Assembly: GCA_013151415.1 (NCBI GenBank)
Contig: JAADII010000025.1
Span: 1-64,000 of the forward strand
Source: Chloroflexota bacterium
GTDB taxonomy: Bacteria > Chloroflexota > Anaerolineae > J102
Length of the DNA stretch: 64,000 nucleotides
Direction: 5' to 3'
A model generated the notes under the pieces. The model made no database searches, was not told the origin of the DNA, and saw only the letters and a list, made by a program, of their open reading frames with translations. Position 1 is the stretch's first letter. Each line of letters begins with the position of its first letter. Position numbers and translations under genes: made by a program. Shown here in pieces: positions 1 to 9,475 of the stretch.

Positions 1-3000
1 CATTCCATTTTTAGCTCTTCCAAGATTATCTGCTTATGATCCCAGTTGCCCAACAGTCGTGCTAACCAAGCAGGTACATTCTCTTTGATTCGAGCATCCA
101 TCACCTGCGAGCCCCATAATACATTCGCCCAAACATAGAGAACGGGGTCTTCTGCGGCCTGTTCAATTGAGGTATTGATTGCTTCAGCGATGGGTCCCTG
201 GGCATTGTTTACCATTTCTTGATGGATATATCTCACTACCTGGGGTGGGGGTGTTCGCAAAAAAGGCCGTTCCGTGGTTTCGTTCCATCCAAGCATACAC
301 TCCGTATCCACACACAAGTAATGCCCGGTCGGGTCGGTAAACCGCACCGGATTGCCCAACGTGTACAGGTAACGATTCAATGACATGGGGTCGCCCGGCT
401 CGGGCACAATCGTATCCGCCTGGACGAAGCGGCCGATGGTCGCGTCGTACCAGCGCGCACCATAATAATAGAGCGCGGTGGCGCTATCCCAGCGCTGGCC
501 TGTGAAGCGATAGGTCGTGTGCAAAGCGCCGCTCTTGGCCCGCTTCTTGCCGTAAGGATGATACCACCACCGGCCGGCCACGCTCCCGTTGCTCTGCACG
601 CTCAGGGCCGTGCTGCCCAAATGGTCTTGCCCCAGCCAATAGAGCGCGTCCACGCCGTTCACGCGGTCGGTGAAGGCCACGCGCACGCCGCCCAGATAAT
701 AATACTTCTTGTAGGTGTTGAAGCCATGATACTCGAAGTGTTCGCCGACGTAGCGCCGCGTGGTGTTGTTGACGGGGATGTATTCATAACGCCGCTGGCC
801 ATCCGCATCATACTCATGCTCGCCCTTGTTCTGACCGTTCTCCCACATGGATGACAAACGGTTCTGGTAGTCGTAATTCAAACTCAGGGATTCGCGGGTG
901 ATCATGTTGCCGGCCGCGTCGTATTGGTATTGCTGCGCGCCGTTGACGTGAGTGAGCTTGTGCGCGCTGTAGTCGTAATTATACGTCACGCCGTTGGCGT
1001 TGTCCACCAGCGCGGTCATGTTTCCCGCTTTGCCCTCATTGCCTTCGTATTTGTAGATGCGGTCGTAGACGCCGCTTCCGCGCGACGCGTCGTAGACCAT
1101 GCACGCGTCATTGCCTGTGAACCCATGCACCAGGCGACCCAGTGCGTCGTACTCGAAACACTGCTTCTGGTTGGCGTTGGTGGTTTCGACCAGCGAGAGG
1201 ATGTTGCCCGTGGCGTCGTAGGTGTAGCTGAGGCCGTAAATCTGATCCGGATCACTTGCGGTGCCCATCTCGATGACGCGTAGTTTGCCGGCGTTCGCGC
1301 TTGGCGGCGACCAATCGTAGTAATCATAGGTGGTGCGATAGACGCCATTACCCAACACACGCGTGGTGATGCGGCCCAAAGCATCGTAATCCACATTCTG
1401 TACATACACGTCACCGCTGTTGTTGCTCAGGCTTTCGGGCAATCCCTGCGAATTGTACGCGTAGGTGAGCAGTTCCTGATCCACGGGGTATTGCATGGTT
1501 TTCACTCGGTCCAATGCATCATACGTGTAAACGGTGGTAAAAGAGGTGTCGTGATTCTTGATGAGCGCATTCACCTTGGTCACGCGACCGCGTGCGTCGT
1601 AGTGATAGATCCGCCAGTTGTCGGGGTTGGCGCTCATCCATAGCTCGGCCGTTAGGCGGCCTGCCACCGCGCCGGTGGGTTGGGGCACGACGGCATTGGT
1701 GGGCCAGTTCATGGTTCCATTGTTCAGAACCTGGTTTTGCGGATAATCGCCGTCGTAGTAGAAACGGGCCAATAAGTTGTAGTTGTATCCCGAATCAAAG
1801 TAATCGGGCGGGGGATTGCTTGCACAACCGCCGGGCGAGCGCACGCGATGGGTGAGACGGTTCAGTTCGTCATAATAGAAGCACAGAATCTGGCCGCGCG
1901 CATCCATTTGATAAGCGAGGTTGCCGGCGTCGTCGTACCTGTAATGCCAAGTTCCCATGTCCGGATCGGTCATCTGAGTTTTGCGGCCGGCCAGATCATA
2001 GACGATCTCGGTGTAATTGTTGGCCGGATCCCACACATCGGTCAACTGGTCGCGTGCGTTGTAGGCATAACGGCTGTTCGCATAAAGATCGCTTGTGGGC
2101 AAGTTGTTCCAATCCACAGTGGTATGGGTTCCCGTGTAAACATCCGTTTTCACCAGCCGACCAATGCCGTCCTCGGTGCGAATGCGCAAATGGCCCAGTT
2201 GATCCAACACGGCCGTCTGCAGATGATGATAGAATGTCTGCACCTCTCCACCATCGGGATAGGTCGCGCGGGTGACGCGGCCCAGGCCGTCATACTCATA
2301 CTCAGTTCGCGGTTGACCATTCCAATCTGGTTGGTAAAGATTATTGCCCAAAACCGTCTCGTAATAGGGGATGCTCTTCGCGGCCAGACGACCGTTTTCA
2401 TCATAAGAGCGGCTAATCAAAATGCGCTTGTTTCCTCCGGCTTCGGCTTCGCTCTGCGTCTGCAGCACCCGTCCCAAACCGTCATAGAAAGTCCAGGTTG
2501 TGAGATAACCGTCATCGGCGCCGCCGTTGGTCACATCATCTCGCACTTTGTGCACCACATAGCGCGGGTGCGTGGCGTCTACATAGTCATAATATGTCCA
2601 TTGTTCATCCACGCTTGCTCCCAACGGCCGGTTCACGGTCTGCGGTCGGCCAAATGCGTCATAAGAGTACACCGTCTCCTCATTGTTGGCGTCTACGATC
2701 TTGTACACTAATCCCAACGCGTAGTTGATGTAGTCGCTGTCCGAGGGATTGTCATCATAATAATATCGAGTGACGTGATTCTTATCGTTGGTTTCGGTTT
2801 CCACAAAAGTATGAAACAGCGATTCATAGGTGTATGTCACCCCGCGACCCTCGCCGTCCTGGGTGCGGGTCAGATTGTGCCAGGTGGGGTCATAGGTATT
2901 CTCTTCTAGCACGACAGTGGCGGCATAGTCCGAGCAGGAATCCACCTTGCGCTCGACTTTGGTGAGCAAGCCCTTGCTCGGTGGCTGATTGTATGCTGTA

Positions 3001-5681
3001 TGGTCATCGTAATAATAGTTCGTCCGCTGCACGCATACGCTGTCGCTCCATATCTCTTCCTTCCCCATCCGATTCACGATATATGGGCCTGATTCGTTGT
3101 CCAACGGCCAATACCACCGTTCCACAACCCGCACATAACGGCCGTTGACGCCGTCATCAAAGGTCTCCACGCCGGTGTGCGTCACATTGCCGTACTGTTT
3201 GCCCCCCTGGTGGTCCATGTTATACGCATAGTGCAAAATGCGGGTGCGGGCGTAGTTCCCGCCCAACTGCACGTTACGCCGTTCAAAATGGTCTTCGATT
3301 AGCACATGCACCTTCTCTGGCTCGGTTCCCACCCCTTCGGGCAACCACCAAAAACGAAAATTGCGCGCCAGAATCGAGCCGTCCACCTCAAGGTTCTCGT
3401 GCAACCAATCCTTGCCGTATCGTCCTTCACGGTCTATATGGAACCAGTGCTTGCCAATGACCACGTTATTTTGGTTTCGCACTTCCGCATAATCATATCC
3501 CCTGGCATCCTGGTTCCAAGCACCATATATATAGCGCCGCTCCACATCAGGATTTCCCATGGCGTCGCTGGTGATTCGATTGATGACATTATGATACAGA
3601 GAAACGGCATCTGCTTGATAGGTGATCAAAACCTTACCCCCCCGGCTATTATCCATTTCCTCCAGTAAACATCCCCCTGAATCTCGACAAGTGTTCTCGT
3701 CCGTATAACGAAAGCGCAACGCAGGCCGGGGCTGATCATTTTTACCAAAAACCTGAACCTCGTCCAGCAACAACCGACACCAGCCATCACCTGCGGCATG
3801 ACAGGCAAAATCATTGGGAGCCGTGTTTGGCCACATCCTCGCCTTGAAGTGATAGCGTCTCGCCTGTTGATTGTTGATCAGAAGCGTAATATCCTTTAAT
3901 ACTTTGGTGTGATAATAGACGTTGTCGAAGTCATACCCGGAACAGGCGGCATCCTGGCACCCTTCCGGCCAATCGCCGCGTTCACCATCATAGTATGAAA
4001 AGACGATTTTGGTGTCCGCCACGTCAATGCCATTATATGTGATTTTCGTTGGCCAGACGTCGAAGACATGAGTTGGCGAGCTCGGCCCGGTCCCACAAAT
4101 ATGTCGCGTCGCCGTGTTGTAATAGAAATTGACAGTATATTGATTACTCCCATCGTCCGCGGCGGAGGTGATATTCGTTAGCATGAATTTCTTTCCCTTG
4201 GTCTGGCCCGTGTTGCAATTGTAGCTTGTCAGCTCTTCCTGGAACTGATAGTATATGCCATCAGGCATGCGCACATGCCATACGGGGCCACTGTAATCGC
4301 TGCGATTGACTCGGATCCACGGCGCTTCTTTGACTTGCCATTCCCCATTGGATTCGACAATAGTATAGGTCACTCCGCCCAGCACGAGCTTATATTCATT
4401 GAGATATTCCCAGTTGATATAGGGAATGTCCAATTTCCATCCCCAACCCAGCAGGGAGCCAAACGACCCGCCATCATGGTCCTCTCGCCGCCGGCTGCTG
4501 TAATTGAGAGACAAATCCGGCGCAAAACCCCCGGGCCGTTGCAACAAAGGAATTCGATAACGATATTTCAATCCCCCCGAAAAGAGGTCCGCCTCCAGAC
4601 CGCTCAGCTGATCCTCCGGCGCTTCAAGCACGCCATTTTGCACGCCAAAAGTGCTGAAATGCTGAATCTCGGCCTCGATGACGCCCGCTTTTTCATCTGC
4701 ACGCGTGGGTATCCTTTCCCACAAGCCGGTTTGAGGATCGAGCCATACGAAATGAGGTGGGACAATGGACGTCTCATCCTCCAATGCTTCGGCATAGCGC
4801 CACCGCAATGTGATGGGTGTAGTGAACTGTTGAATGGCTTGTCCCACGTTGTCAAAAGCGTGTAGCTCGAATCGATACAAAATCCCCGCGCCACCCTTTT
4901 CGGGTTCGTCATAGATGCCGCGAGCATGGATTTCGACCACTCTTTCATCCCGATCCGTTGGCAGCTCAATCTCGAGATGCCCGTATTGGGTCTGCCAAAC
5001 ATCGGCACCGGTCTTGGGTCGCCAGCGCTCAGGCGCATCCTGACGCACCACAGCGGTGAACCCCGCCTGTGTTTCCACTGTCTGATTGCCGCCTGCGGCC
5101 AGCAACCGGCCCTGTAGCTTCTCTCCTGGAAGAGCCAGCACCTTCACATTCACATCAAAGTTGAGCTCTTCGCCCACAGCCAACGGCGGTAACAGGATCT
5201 TCTCCACCCCAGCCAACATCAAGCCCGATTCCGCCTCCGCAAGTAATGTCACGTCCCGCGCCGTTTCCCAGCCCACGTTTCTCAGCTCCACCTTTAGCGT
5301 CACTACTTCCTGAGAACTGACATACCGGGGCCCCATGGCTTTCACGAGCACATACGCGCGGAAATTGGGTGGGCTTACGGTAGGGAAAACATCGGTGGGA
5401 TCGCGCCCTATCGGCGTGGGCGAAAGCGCCGGAGTGGGTGTTGAGGTAGCGGTTGGTCTTGGTTGGACATTCGGTGTCCTGGTTGGCGTTGGGGTGGGAG
5501 TGGGCGGGGGCGTTGAGGGCGTCGCCTCGAACGCCCGCGTCGATTCCGATATCGCTTGACTCTCCGCTTCTCCCAACGCGCGCACACCACCGCCCAACAA
5601 CAATCCCACTATCACCAACACGCCCAACCAGCCCAAAATGCTGCGGCTATTTACGGGGGGGGGGTGAAATTCTATTGTCAT
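1..5681 (-). CDS. RHS/YD-repeat cell-surface protein, 3' part outside window
   Basis: One open frame runs without a stop from the ATG at 5681 to the window edge (1893 codons seen). Near the N-terminus is a hydrophobic segment (about residues 15-32, signal peptide or anchor), then a Thr/Pro-rich linker (about 46-85), a CARDB-like region (about 110-230), a long body rich in YD/RHS-type repeats (YDxxGR-like units), and the RHS-associated core at about 1740-1786 (motifs GARWYD, GRFVQAD, NRYLY, FTDPTG). About 107 residues of a different C-terminal tail follow; in RHS proteins this is where variable toxin or effector domains sit, but I do not recognise this one. A run of ten C lies in codons 6-9. 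Likely an exported polymorphic-toxin or adhesion-type protein. The large size, single copy and isolated position fit acquired surface genes. Function beyond the RHS class is inference. Confidence 0.85.
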   Translation of the reverse strand, partial: MTIEFHPPPVNSRSILGWLGVLVIVGLLLGGGVRALGEAESQAISESTRAFEATPSTPPPTPTPTPTRTPNVQPRPTATSTPTPALSPTPIGRDPTDVFPTVSPPNFRAYVLVKAMGPRYVSSQEVVTLKVELRNVGWETARDVTLLAEAESGLMLAGVEKILLPPLAVGEELNFDVNVKVLALPGEKLQGRLLAAGGNQTVETQAGFTAVVRQDAPERWRPKTGADVWQTQYGHLEIELPTDRDERVVEIHARGIYDEPEKGGAGILYRFELHAFDNVGQAIQQFTTPITLRWRYAEALEDETSIVPPHFVWLDPQTGLWERIPTRADEKAGVIEAEIQHFSTFGVQNGVLEAPEDQLSGLEADLFSGGLKYRYRIPLLQRPGGFAPDLSLNYSSRRREDHDGGSFGSLLGWGWKLDIPYINWEYLNEYKLVLGGVTYTIVESNGEWQVKEAPWIRVNRSDYSGPVWHVRMPDGIYYQFQEELTSYNCNTGQTKGKKFMLTNITSAADDGSNQYTVNFYYNTATRHICGTGPSSPTHVFDVWPTKITYNGIDVADTKIVFSYYDGERGDWPEGCQDAACSGYDFDNVYYHTKVLKDITLLINNQQARRYHFKARMWPNTAPNDFACHAAGDGWCRLLLDEVQVFGKNDQPRPALRFRYTDENTCRDSGGCLLEEMDNSRGGKVLITYQADAVSLYHNVINRITSDAMGNPDVERRYIYGAWNQDARGYDYAEVRNQNNVVIGKHWFHIDREGRYGKDWLHENLEVDGSILARNFRFWWLPEGVGTEPEKVHVLIEDHFERRNVQLGGNYARTRILHYAYNMDHQGGKQYGNVTHTGVETFDDGVNGRYVRVVERWYWPLDNESGPYIVNRMGKEEIWSDSVCVQRTNYYYDDHTAYNQPPSKGLLTKVERKVDSCSDYAATVVLEENTYDPTWHNLTRTQDGEGRGVTYTYESLFHTFVETETNDKNHVTRYYYDDNPSDSDYINYALGLVYKIVDANNEETVYSYDAFGRPQTVNRPLGASVDEQWTYYDYVDATHPRYVVHKVRDDVTNGGADDGYLTTWTFYDGLGRVLQTQSEAEAGGNKRILISRSYDENGRLAAKSIPYYETVLGNNLYQPDWNGQPRTEYEYDGLGRVTRATYPDGGEVQTFYHHLQTAVLDQLGHLRIRTEDGIGRLVKTDVYTGTHTTVDWNNLPTSDLYANSRYAYNARDQLTDVWDPANNYTEIVYDLAGRKTQMTDPDMGTWHYRYDDAGNLAYQMDARGQILCFYYDELNRLTHRVRSPGGCASNPPPDYFDSGYNYNLLARFYYDGDYPQNQVLNNGTMNWPTNAVVPQPTGAVAGRLTAELWMSANPDNWRIYHYDARGRVTKVNALIKNHDTSFTTVYTYDALDRVKTMQYPVDQELLTYAYNSQGLPESLSNNSGDVYVQNVDYDALGRITTRVLGNGVYRTTYDYYDWSPPSANAGKLRVIEMGTASDPDQIYGLSYTYDATGNILSLVETTNANQKQCFEYDALGRLVHGFTGNDACMVYDASRGSGVYDRIYKYEGNEGKAGNMTALVDNANGVTYNYDYSAHKLTHVNGAQQYQYDAAGNMITRESLSLNYDYQNRLSSMWENGQNKGEHEYDADGQRRYEYIPVNNTTRRYVGEHFEYHGFNTYKKYYYLGGVRVAFTDRVNGVDALYWLGQDHLGSTALSVQSNGSVAGRWWYHPYGKKRAKSGALHTTYRFTGQRWDSATALYYYGARWYDATIGRFVQADTIVPEPGDPMSLNRYLYTLGNPVRFTDPTGHYLCVDTECMLGWNETTERPFLRTPPPQVVRYIHQEMVNNAQGPIAEAINTSIEQAAEDPVLYVWANVLWGSQVMDARIKENVPAWLARLLGNWDHKQIILEELKME
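5655..5664. repeat. Homopolymer tract G10 (C10 in the RHS mRNA)
   Basis: Ten consecutive G on the plus strand lie inside codons 6-9 of the RHS gene. Two start codons precede it: ATG at 5681 (in frame) and ATG at 5685 (out of frame, stopping after 12 codons). The ribosome-binding sequence AGGAG at 5694-5698 is 8 nt from the 5685 ATG and 12 nt from the 5681 ATG, so the better-placed start is the one that fails at the present tract length. Confidence 0.85.
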
Positions 5682-5820
5682 GCATTTTTCAGACTCCTGA
5701 ACAAAAGAAGGCTAAAAAAACGACCGTCAGAATCTGCATCCAAAGCACTGCTTCATTGTCAAGAGCACCCCTAAAAGCGGGTGATGCTAAACATTCGCTC
5801 CGGTAGATTCTCGCATTCCC

Positions 5821-5849
5821 AGTATAGCAAGGATGTCTAAATTTGTCAA
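5821..5849 (-). promoter_or_regulatory. Promoter of the RHS gene
   Basis: On the minus strand TTGACA (5844-5849), a 17-nt spacer and TATACT (5821-5826) form a near-consensus housekeeping promoter. Transcription would begin near 5814, giving a 5' UTR of about 130 nt. Confidence 0.75.
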
Positions 5850-5906
5850 CACCTTGTCATTTACTCTTGCTTATTAAAGGTGTAAGCACATCTGACCTCT
5901 CTCTCG

Positions 5907-6095
5907 TTGCATCCAAAGCTGCCCGACTTCCAGGCCCTGAAAGCAAAAAACCAGGCCCTCGCGAGGGCCTGGCGATATTATTTTCGAGCGGTGTGCGAGC
6001 GCGCGTTTGCTGCTGGCTACGCGCTCACCGCGCTCCACCGCGAACCCGGGTTCACCCGCCCGCGCGTTCTCTACCTTCTCGAGGCGCTGTCCTGA
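5907..6095 (+). pseudogene. Short gene remnant, possibly the C-terminal end of an acetyltransferase-like gene
   Basis: A 62-codon frame (TTG start, no ribosome-binding site) encodes a protein-like tail with motifs ALARAWRYYF, RAFAAGY and EPGFTRPR. It reads like the C-terminus of a longer protein, but no upstream part is present in any frame. The fmdB terminator palindrome lies inside it (codons QALARAW). I judge it a decayed 3' fragment rather than a working gene. The resemblance to GNAT-protein C-termini is from memory and weak. Confidence 0.3.
5945..5972 (-). terminator. Intrinsic terminator downstream of the FmdB gene
   Basis: A perfect 22-bp palindrome (5951-5972, halves CCAGGCCCTCG / CGAGGGCCTGG) is followed on the minus strand by six T (5945-5950). 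It lies about 200 nt past the fmdB stop. Confidence 0.7.
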
Positions 6096-6114
6096 GAATA
6101 GATGTTAGACCATG

Positions 6115-6177
6115 GACGATAAGACGATGAGATCGGTCTCATCCATCGTCCTGTCGTCCCATCGTCCCATCGTCTTC
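6115..6177. repeat. GACGAT-type intergenic repeat, copy 1
   Basis: The stretch holds GACGATAAGACGATG and then several CATCGTC units; GATGAGA/TCTCATC pair around a 4-nt loop. A related sequence lies at 28722-28782 and a decayed one may lie near 9395-9425. It ends at the fmdB stop codon. Confidence 0.5.
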
Positions 6178-6463
6178 AATCCTTCGCCTTGGCTTTTGTC
6201 TCCGTTTTCTTTTCCGTCGATGCGGTTTTCTCGGCCTTGCCGTTGCTCTTGCGCGAACTTGGGCCGTTGGCGCTGTTCTTACCCCGAGAATCGGTTACAT
6301 AAAAGCCGGACCCCTTGAATACAATCGCGGGCGCGGTGAATTTTCGTCGCACTTGTCCCGTGCCATTGCAAGAAGGGCACGCGGGCGTGCTGGTGTCCGA
6401 AAAAGAGCGTCGAACCTCGAATTCGGAATGACAGGTTTCGCAAATGTATTCGTAGAGTGGCAT
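6176..6463 (-). CDS. FmdB-family zinc-ribbon protein
   Basis: The 95-residue protein begins MPLYEYIC and has two CxxC knuckles (C8-x2-C11 and C29-x2-C32) followed by VRRKFTAP, the layout of the FmdB/CxxC_CxxC_SSSS family of small putative regulators. The C-terminal third is low-complexity Lys/Ser/Thr/Ala and probably disordered. GGAG lies 4-7 nt before the ATG. It is transcribed alone from the promoter at 6508-6537 and stops at the terminator at 5945-5972. The family's exact role is not established; zinc binding is inferred from the cysteines. Confidence 0.85.
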   Translation of the reverse strand: MPLYEYICETCHSEFEVRRSFSDTSTPACPSCNGTGQVRRKFTAPAIVFKGSGFYVTDSRGKNSANGPSSRKSNGKAEKTASTEKKTETKAKAKD

Positions 6464-6507
6464 GGCTCCGATCTCGCTGATATAGGATTCAGGGCGAACG
6501 ACCTGCT

Positions 6508-6537
6508 ATCATAAACCAATAACCGGGAAAACGTCAA
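6508..6537 (-). promoter_or_regulatory. Promoter of the FmdB gene
   Basis: Minus strand: TTGACG (6532-6537), an 18-nt spacer, TATGAT (6508-6513), about 45 nt before the start codon. Confidence 0.7.
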
Positions 6538-6698
6538 ACATAGGTGTGGAACGATGGTTATGAGCTGCAAAATGGCAAGACCCGCGCCGCAAATGCGCCT
6601 GCGGCATTTCGACGCACTCGCCACCTGGGCCTCAGTATGCGAGATGGAGATAAGCATTCTATTGGTGAAGCGTTAGATTTTCGTTTGCGCGGCTGGCG

Positions 6699-6727
6699 TT
6701 GCCATTCGCGAAACAAGCTGTTATAAT
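6699..6727 (+). promoter_or_regulatory. Promoter of ftsK
   Basis: TTGCCA (6699-6704), a 17-nt spacer and a perfect TATAAT (6722-6727), 39 nt before the ftsK ATG. Confidence 0.8.
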
Positions 6728-6766
6728 GATGAAGCTGGCGAACATATGAGCTAGGCATCTTCCATC

Positions 6767-9238
6767 ATGGCTAAGCGCACGACGTCGAGTAAAACCAGGC
6801 GCAAGAGCGCCAGGTCGTCTTCTTCCAAAAGCTCTGGTCGAAGCGGCCGCCGAACCTCTTCGCGTGGGAAGAGGAAGCCCACCGCGCGCAAACGTCGCAA
6901 GAAAAAAGGGGGCGGCGAGTGGAAGGAAGCGGTCGAAGCGCTCAGCAACCCCGCGTTTTGGGGCGTGACGCTCACTCTTTTGGGTGTATTCACCATTTTG
7001 GCGCTGCTTAGCCGTCCTGGCGCGCTCACAGGCTGGTGGGTCGAGCAGATCACCCTTGCGTTGGGATATGGGCGATATTTCTTCCCGGTGGTGCTCATGG
7101 TCGTCGGAGTCTATCTCTTTTTACGCGGCGGCGGTTACGCCTCCGACGTCTCGGCAACGCGCATCTTGGGATTGGTGCTTATGTGGATCGCATTTCAGGC
7201 CAGCGCGCACTTGCTTCCCATCTTGCTGGACCCATTTGCATTGGAATCTGTGGGGCCAGGCGAATATGGCGGATGGTTAGGCTGGATGCTGAGCGAGAAT
7301 TTGTTGCAGGTGATGAGCGAGGGCGCCGCCTTGGTTTTCATGTTTCTCCTTGGCGTTTTTGGCCTTGTGCTTGTGTTGGGCCGCTCGTTCGACGACATTC
7401 TTGCTTTTGTTGTCACCGCGAGTTATATGGTGATGCGCACAATACGCGCTCTCTTGCGTCGCGAATCCGACCAAACGGACGCGCATGGGCCTGCTCGGCC
7501 ATCACTTTGGTCGCGCTTGCGCGGCTGGCTGAGCAGGCGTCCTTCACCGGCTTTGCCATCCGGCTTGTTCGATGACGCGAACGGTCCCGTCACCACGCTT
7601 CCTCCTGATCCTTCGGTCACGCCTCCTGCTCATTTGGCTGAGGCGGAGATTGTTTCGCCCGCGGCGCGCATCATTGGCGGCGAGCAGACCAACTGGCGTT
7701 TGCCGCGCATCGATCATATTTTGGATGATCTCGGCGGAGGCGAGCTCACCGAAGAGGATCTGGCCGAACGCGCCCGCATTATCGAAGAGACCCTCCATGC
7801 GTTCGGCGTGCCCGTCACCGTCACCGAAGTGAATCGCGGGCCGGTGGTCACGCAGTTTGGTTTGCGGCCCGAATACATTATTCGCAAAGTGCGCGGCGAG
7901 GAGAAACGGGTAAAAGTGCGCGTGAGTCAGATCCAGGCCCTTGCCAACGATTTGTCTCTGGCTTTGGCGGCCGCGCCCATTCGCATCGAGGCCCCTGTGC
8001 CTGGCCGTAATATCGTTGGGCTCGAAGTGCCCAACCAGAGCGTGGCCATCGTCACCCTTCGCAGCATTTTGGAATCAGAAGAGTTTCGTCGGCTAAAAGC
8101 GCCGTTGCGCATCGCTTTGGGCCAGGATGTATCGGGGCGGGCTGTGGCGGCCAGTCTGGCTCGCATGCCGCATCTTTTGGTCGCAGGCGCAACCGGCTCC
8201 GGCAAATCGGTCTGTATCAATAGCATCATTTGTTCACTGCTTTTTCAATATACGCCGGATCAGCTTCGCTTTGTGATGGTGGACCCAAAACGAGTGGAGT
8301 TGACGGGCTATAATGGCATTCCGCATTTGGTGGATCAGGTGGTCACTGATGTGGAAAAGGTGATCGGCGTGTTGCACTGGGCCACCACTGAGATGGACCG
8401 GCGTTACAAAGAGTTGGAACGCTCGGGCGCGCGCAATATCGAGGCCTATAACATGAAACGCATGACCGAGGGCCAGTCCATCATGCCTTATGTCGTCATT
8501 GTGGTGGATGAATTGGCCGATATCATGATGATGGCGCCAGATGAAGTGGAGCGTTCGTTGGTGCGCCTGGCGCAGATGGCCCGCGCGACCGGCATCCATC
8601 TCGTCATCGCCACGCAACGACCCTCGGTGAACGTGGTCACGGGCTTGATCAAGGCCAATTTCCCCTCGCGCATCGCCTTCGCCGTAACCAGCCAGATCGA
8701 TTCGCGCGTGATCTTGGACACGCCCGGCGCGGAGCGATTATTGGGACGCGGGGATATGCTTTTCATGCGTCCCGATTCGGCTAAATTGGCGCGCTTGCAA
8801 GGCGCATTCGTTTCAGACGCTGAGGTGATGCGGTTGGTGCGTTATTGGCGCGGGTTGGGCGCTCCGCCGGCCGCGGGCGTGCGACCATTGGACGAAGTCA
8901 TCGATCAGGGAGGCGAGATCGCGCCCGAAGGCGCCAAGCCTGTGCAGCGGCCATTATGGGATGATATGTTGGTGAAAGCGCAGGTGGAAAGCAAAAAGGA
9001 CGTATTGTATGATGAAGCCGTGGCTTTGGTGAGGGAATCGGGCAGAGCCAGCACCAGCTTGCTGCAACGCAAGCTGCGCATCGGTTATACGCGCGCGGCG
9101 CGGCTCATCGATCTCATGGAGGAGGAAGGCGTTGTTGGGCCAGACCTCGGCGGCTCGCGTGGTCGTGAAGTGTTGCCTTTCGAGCCGGAAACAGAGGCTT
9201 CGGAAGGTGATTCGCTGGATGAAGCGCGACATGAGTGA
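6767..9238 (+). CDS. ftsK: DNA translocase FtsK/SpoIIIE
   Basis: The 823-residue protein starts with a strongly basic, Ser-rich segment (1-45), then several membrane helices (about 55-215), a variable linker and the motor domain. Walker A GATGSGKS is at about 472 and the Walker B region VVVDELADIMM at about 580. The C-terminal winged-helix gamma domain (about 750-815; LQRKLRIGYTRAARLID, GPDLGGSRGREVL) reads polar DNA sequences in characterised members. FtsK pumps DNA through the division septum during chromosome segregation. Length and domain order are normal. It has its own promoter and is followed by about 240 nt without a gene and then a tRNA. Confidence 0.96.
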   Translation: MAKRTTSSKTRRKSARSSSSKSSGRSGRRTSSRGKRKPTARKRRKKKGGGEWKEAVEALSNPAFWGVTLTLLGVFTILALLSRPGALTGWWVEQITLALGYGRYFFPVVLMVVGVYLFLRGGGYASDVSATRILGLVLMWIAFQASAHLLPILLDPFALESVGPGEYGGWLGWMLSENLLQVMSEGAALVFMFLLGVFGLVLVLGRSFDDILAFVVTASYMVMRTIRALLRRESDQTDAHGPARPSLWSRLRGWLSRRPSPALPSGLFDDANGPVTTLPPDPSVTPPAHLAEAEIVSPAARIIGGEQTNWRLPRIDHILDDLGGGELTEEDLAERARIIEETLHAFGVPVTVTEVNRGPVVTQFGLRPEYIIRKVRGEEKRVKVRVSQIQALANDLSLALAAAPIRIEAPVPGRNIVGLEVPNQSVAIVTLRSILESEEFRRLKAPLRIALGQDVSGRAVAASLARMPHLLVAGATGSGKSVCINSIICSLLFQYTPDQLRFVMVDPKRVELTGYNGIPHLVDQVVTDVEKVIGVLHWATTEMDRRYKELERSGARNIEAYNMKRMTEGQSIMPYVVIVVDELADIMMMAPDEVERSLVRLAQMARATGIHLVIATQRPSVNVVTGLIKANFPSRIAFAVTSQIDSRVILDTPGAERLLGRGDMLFMRPDSAKLARLQGAFVSDAEVMRLVRYWRGLGAPPAAGVRPLDEVIDQGGEIAPEGAKPVQRPLWDDMLVKAQVESKKDVLYDEAVALVRESGRASTSLLQRKLRIGYTRAARLIDLMEEEGVVGPDLGGSRGREVLPFEPETEASEGDSLDEARHE

Positions 9239-9475
9239 AAGACGACCGCTTCGTTCTTGAGCTCATTGCGTTTGTCTGGAAAGGGCCTCGTCAATTGGCG
9301 GGCTGTCTCGTCGATTCCTCTTTATGGCTTTGACAGCACATCTGTTTTTATGATACATTTTGCATTGTCCAGAGGCGCATCGCCCTGGATGGAAGGACGA
9401 ATGGATGATGGTAGTCCTGTCGTCGACTTCGGAATGACAAACGTCTCTCTCTTGCTCATCATCCTTTCGAGGCAA
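9239..9475. other. Intergenic region between ftsK and tRNA-Val
   Basis: No protein-coding signal. It holds a possible promoter (9330-9359) and a weak relative of the GACGAT repeat around 9395-9425. Confidence 0.4.
9330..9359 (+). promoter_or_regulatory. Possible tRNA-Val promoter
   Basis: A perfect TTGACA (9330-9335) is followed 18 nt later by TACATT (9354-9359), 4 of 6 matches to the -10 consensus. It lies about 115 nt before the tRNA. Confidence 0.4.

Larger units (their letters stand above)
6464..6766. other. Divergent intergenic region between fmdB-like gene and ftsK
   Basis: This 303-bp gap carries two outward promoters (6508-6537 minus, 6699-6727 plus). I see no gene or repeat in the middle part. 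Confidence 0.6.

Noticed and set aside
519-4865. Plus-strand frames across the first 5 kb
   Set aside because: The minus strand is one continuous RHS reading frame with clear motifs; the plus frames are shadows.
6767-7098. Minus-strand frame opposite the ftsK start
   Set aside because: Arg/Leu-rich shadow of the basic FtsK N-terminus.
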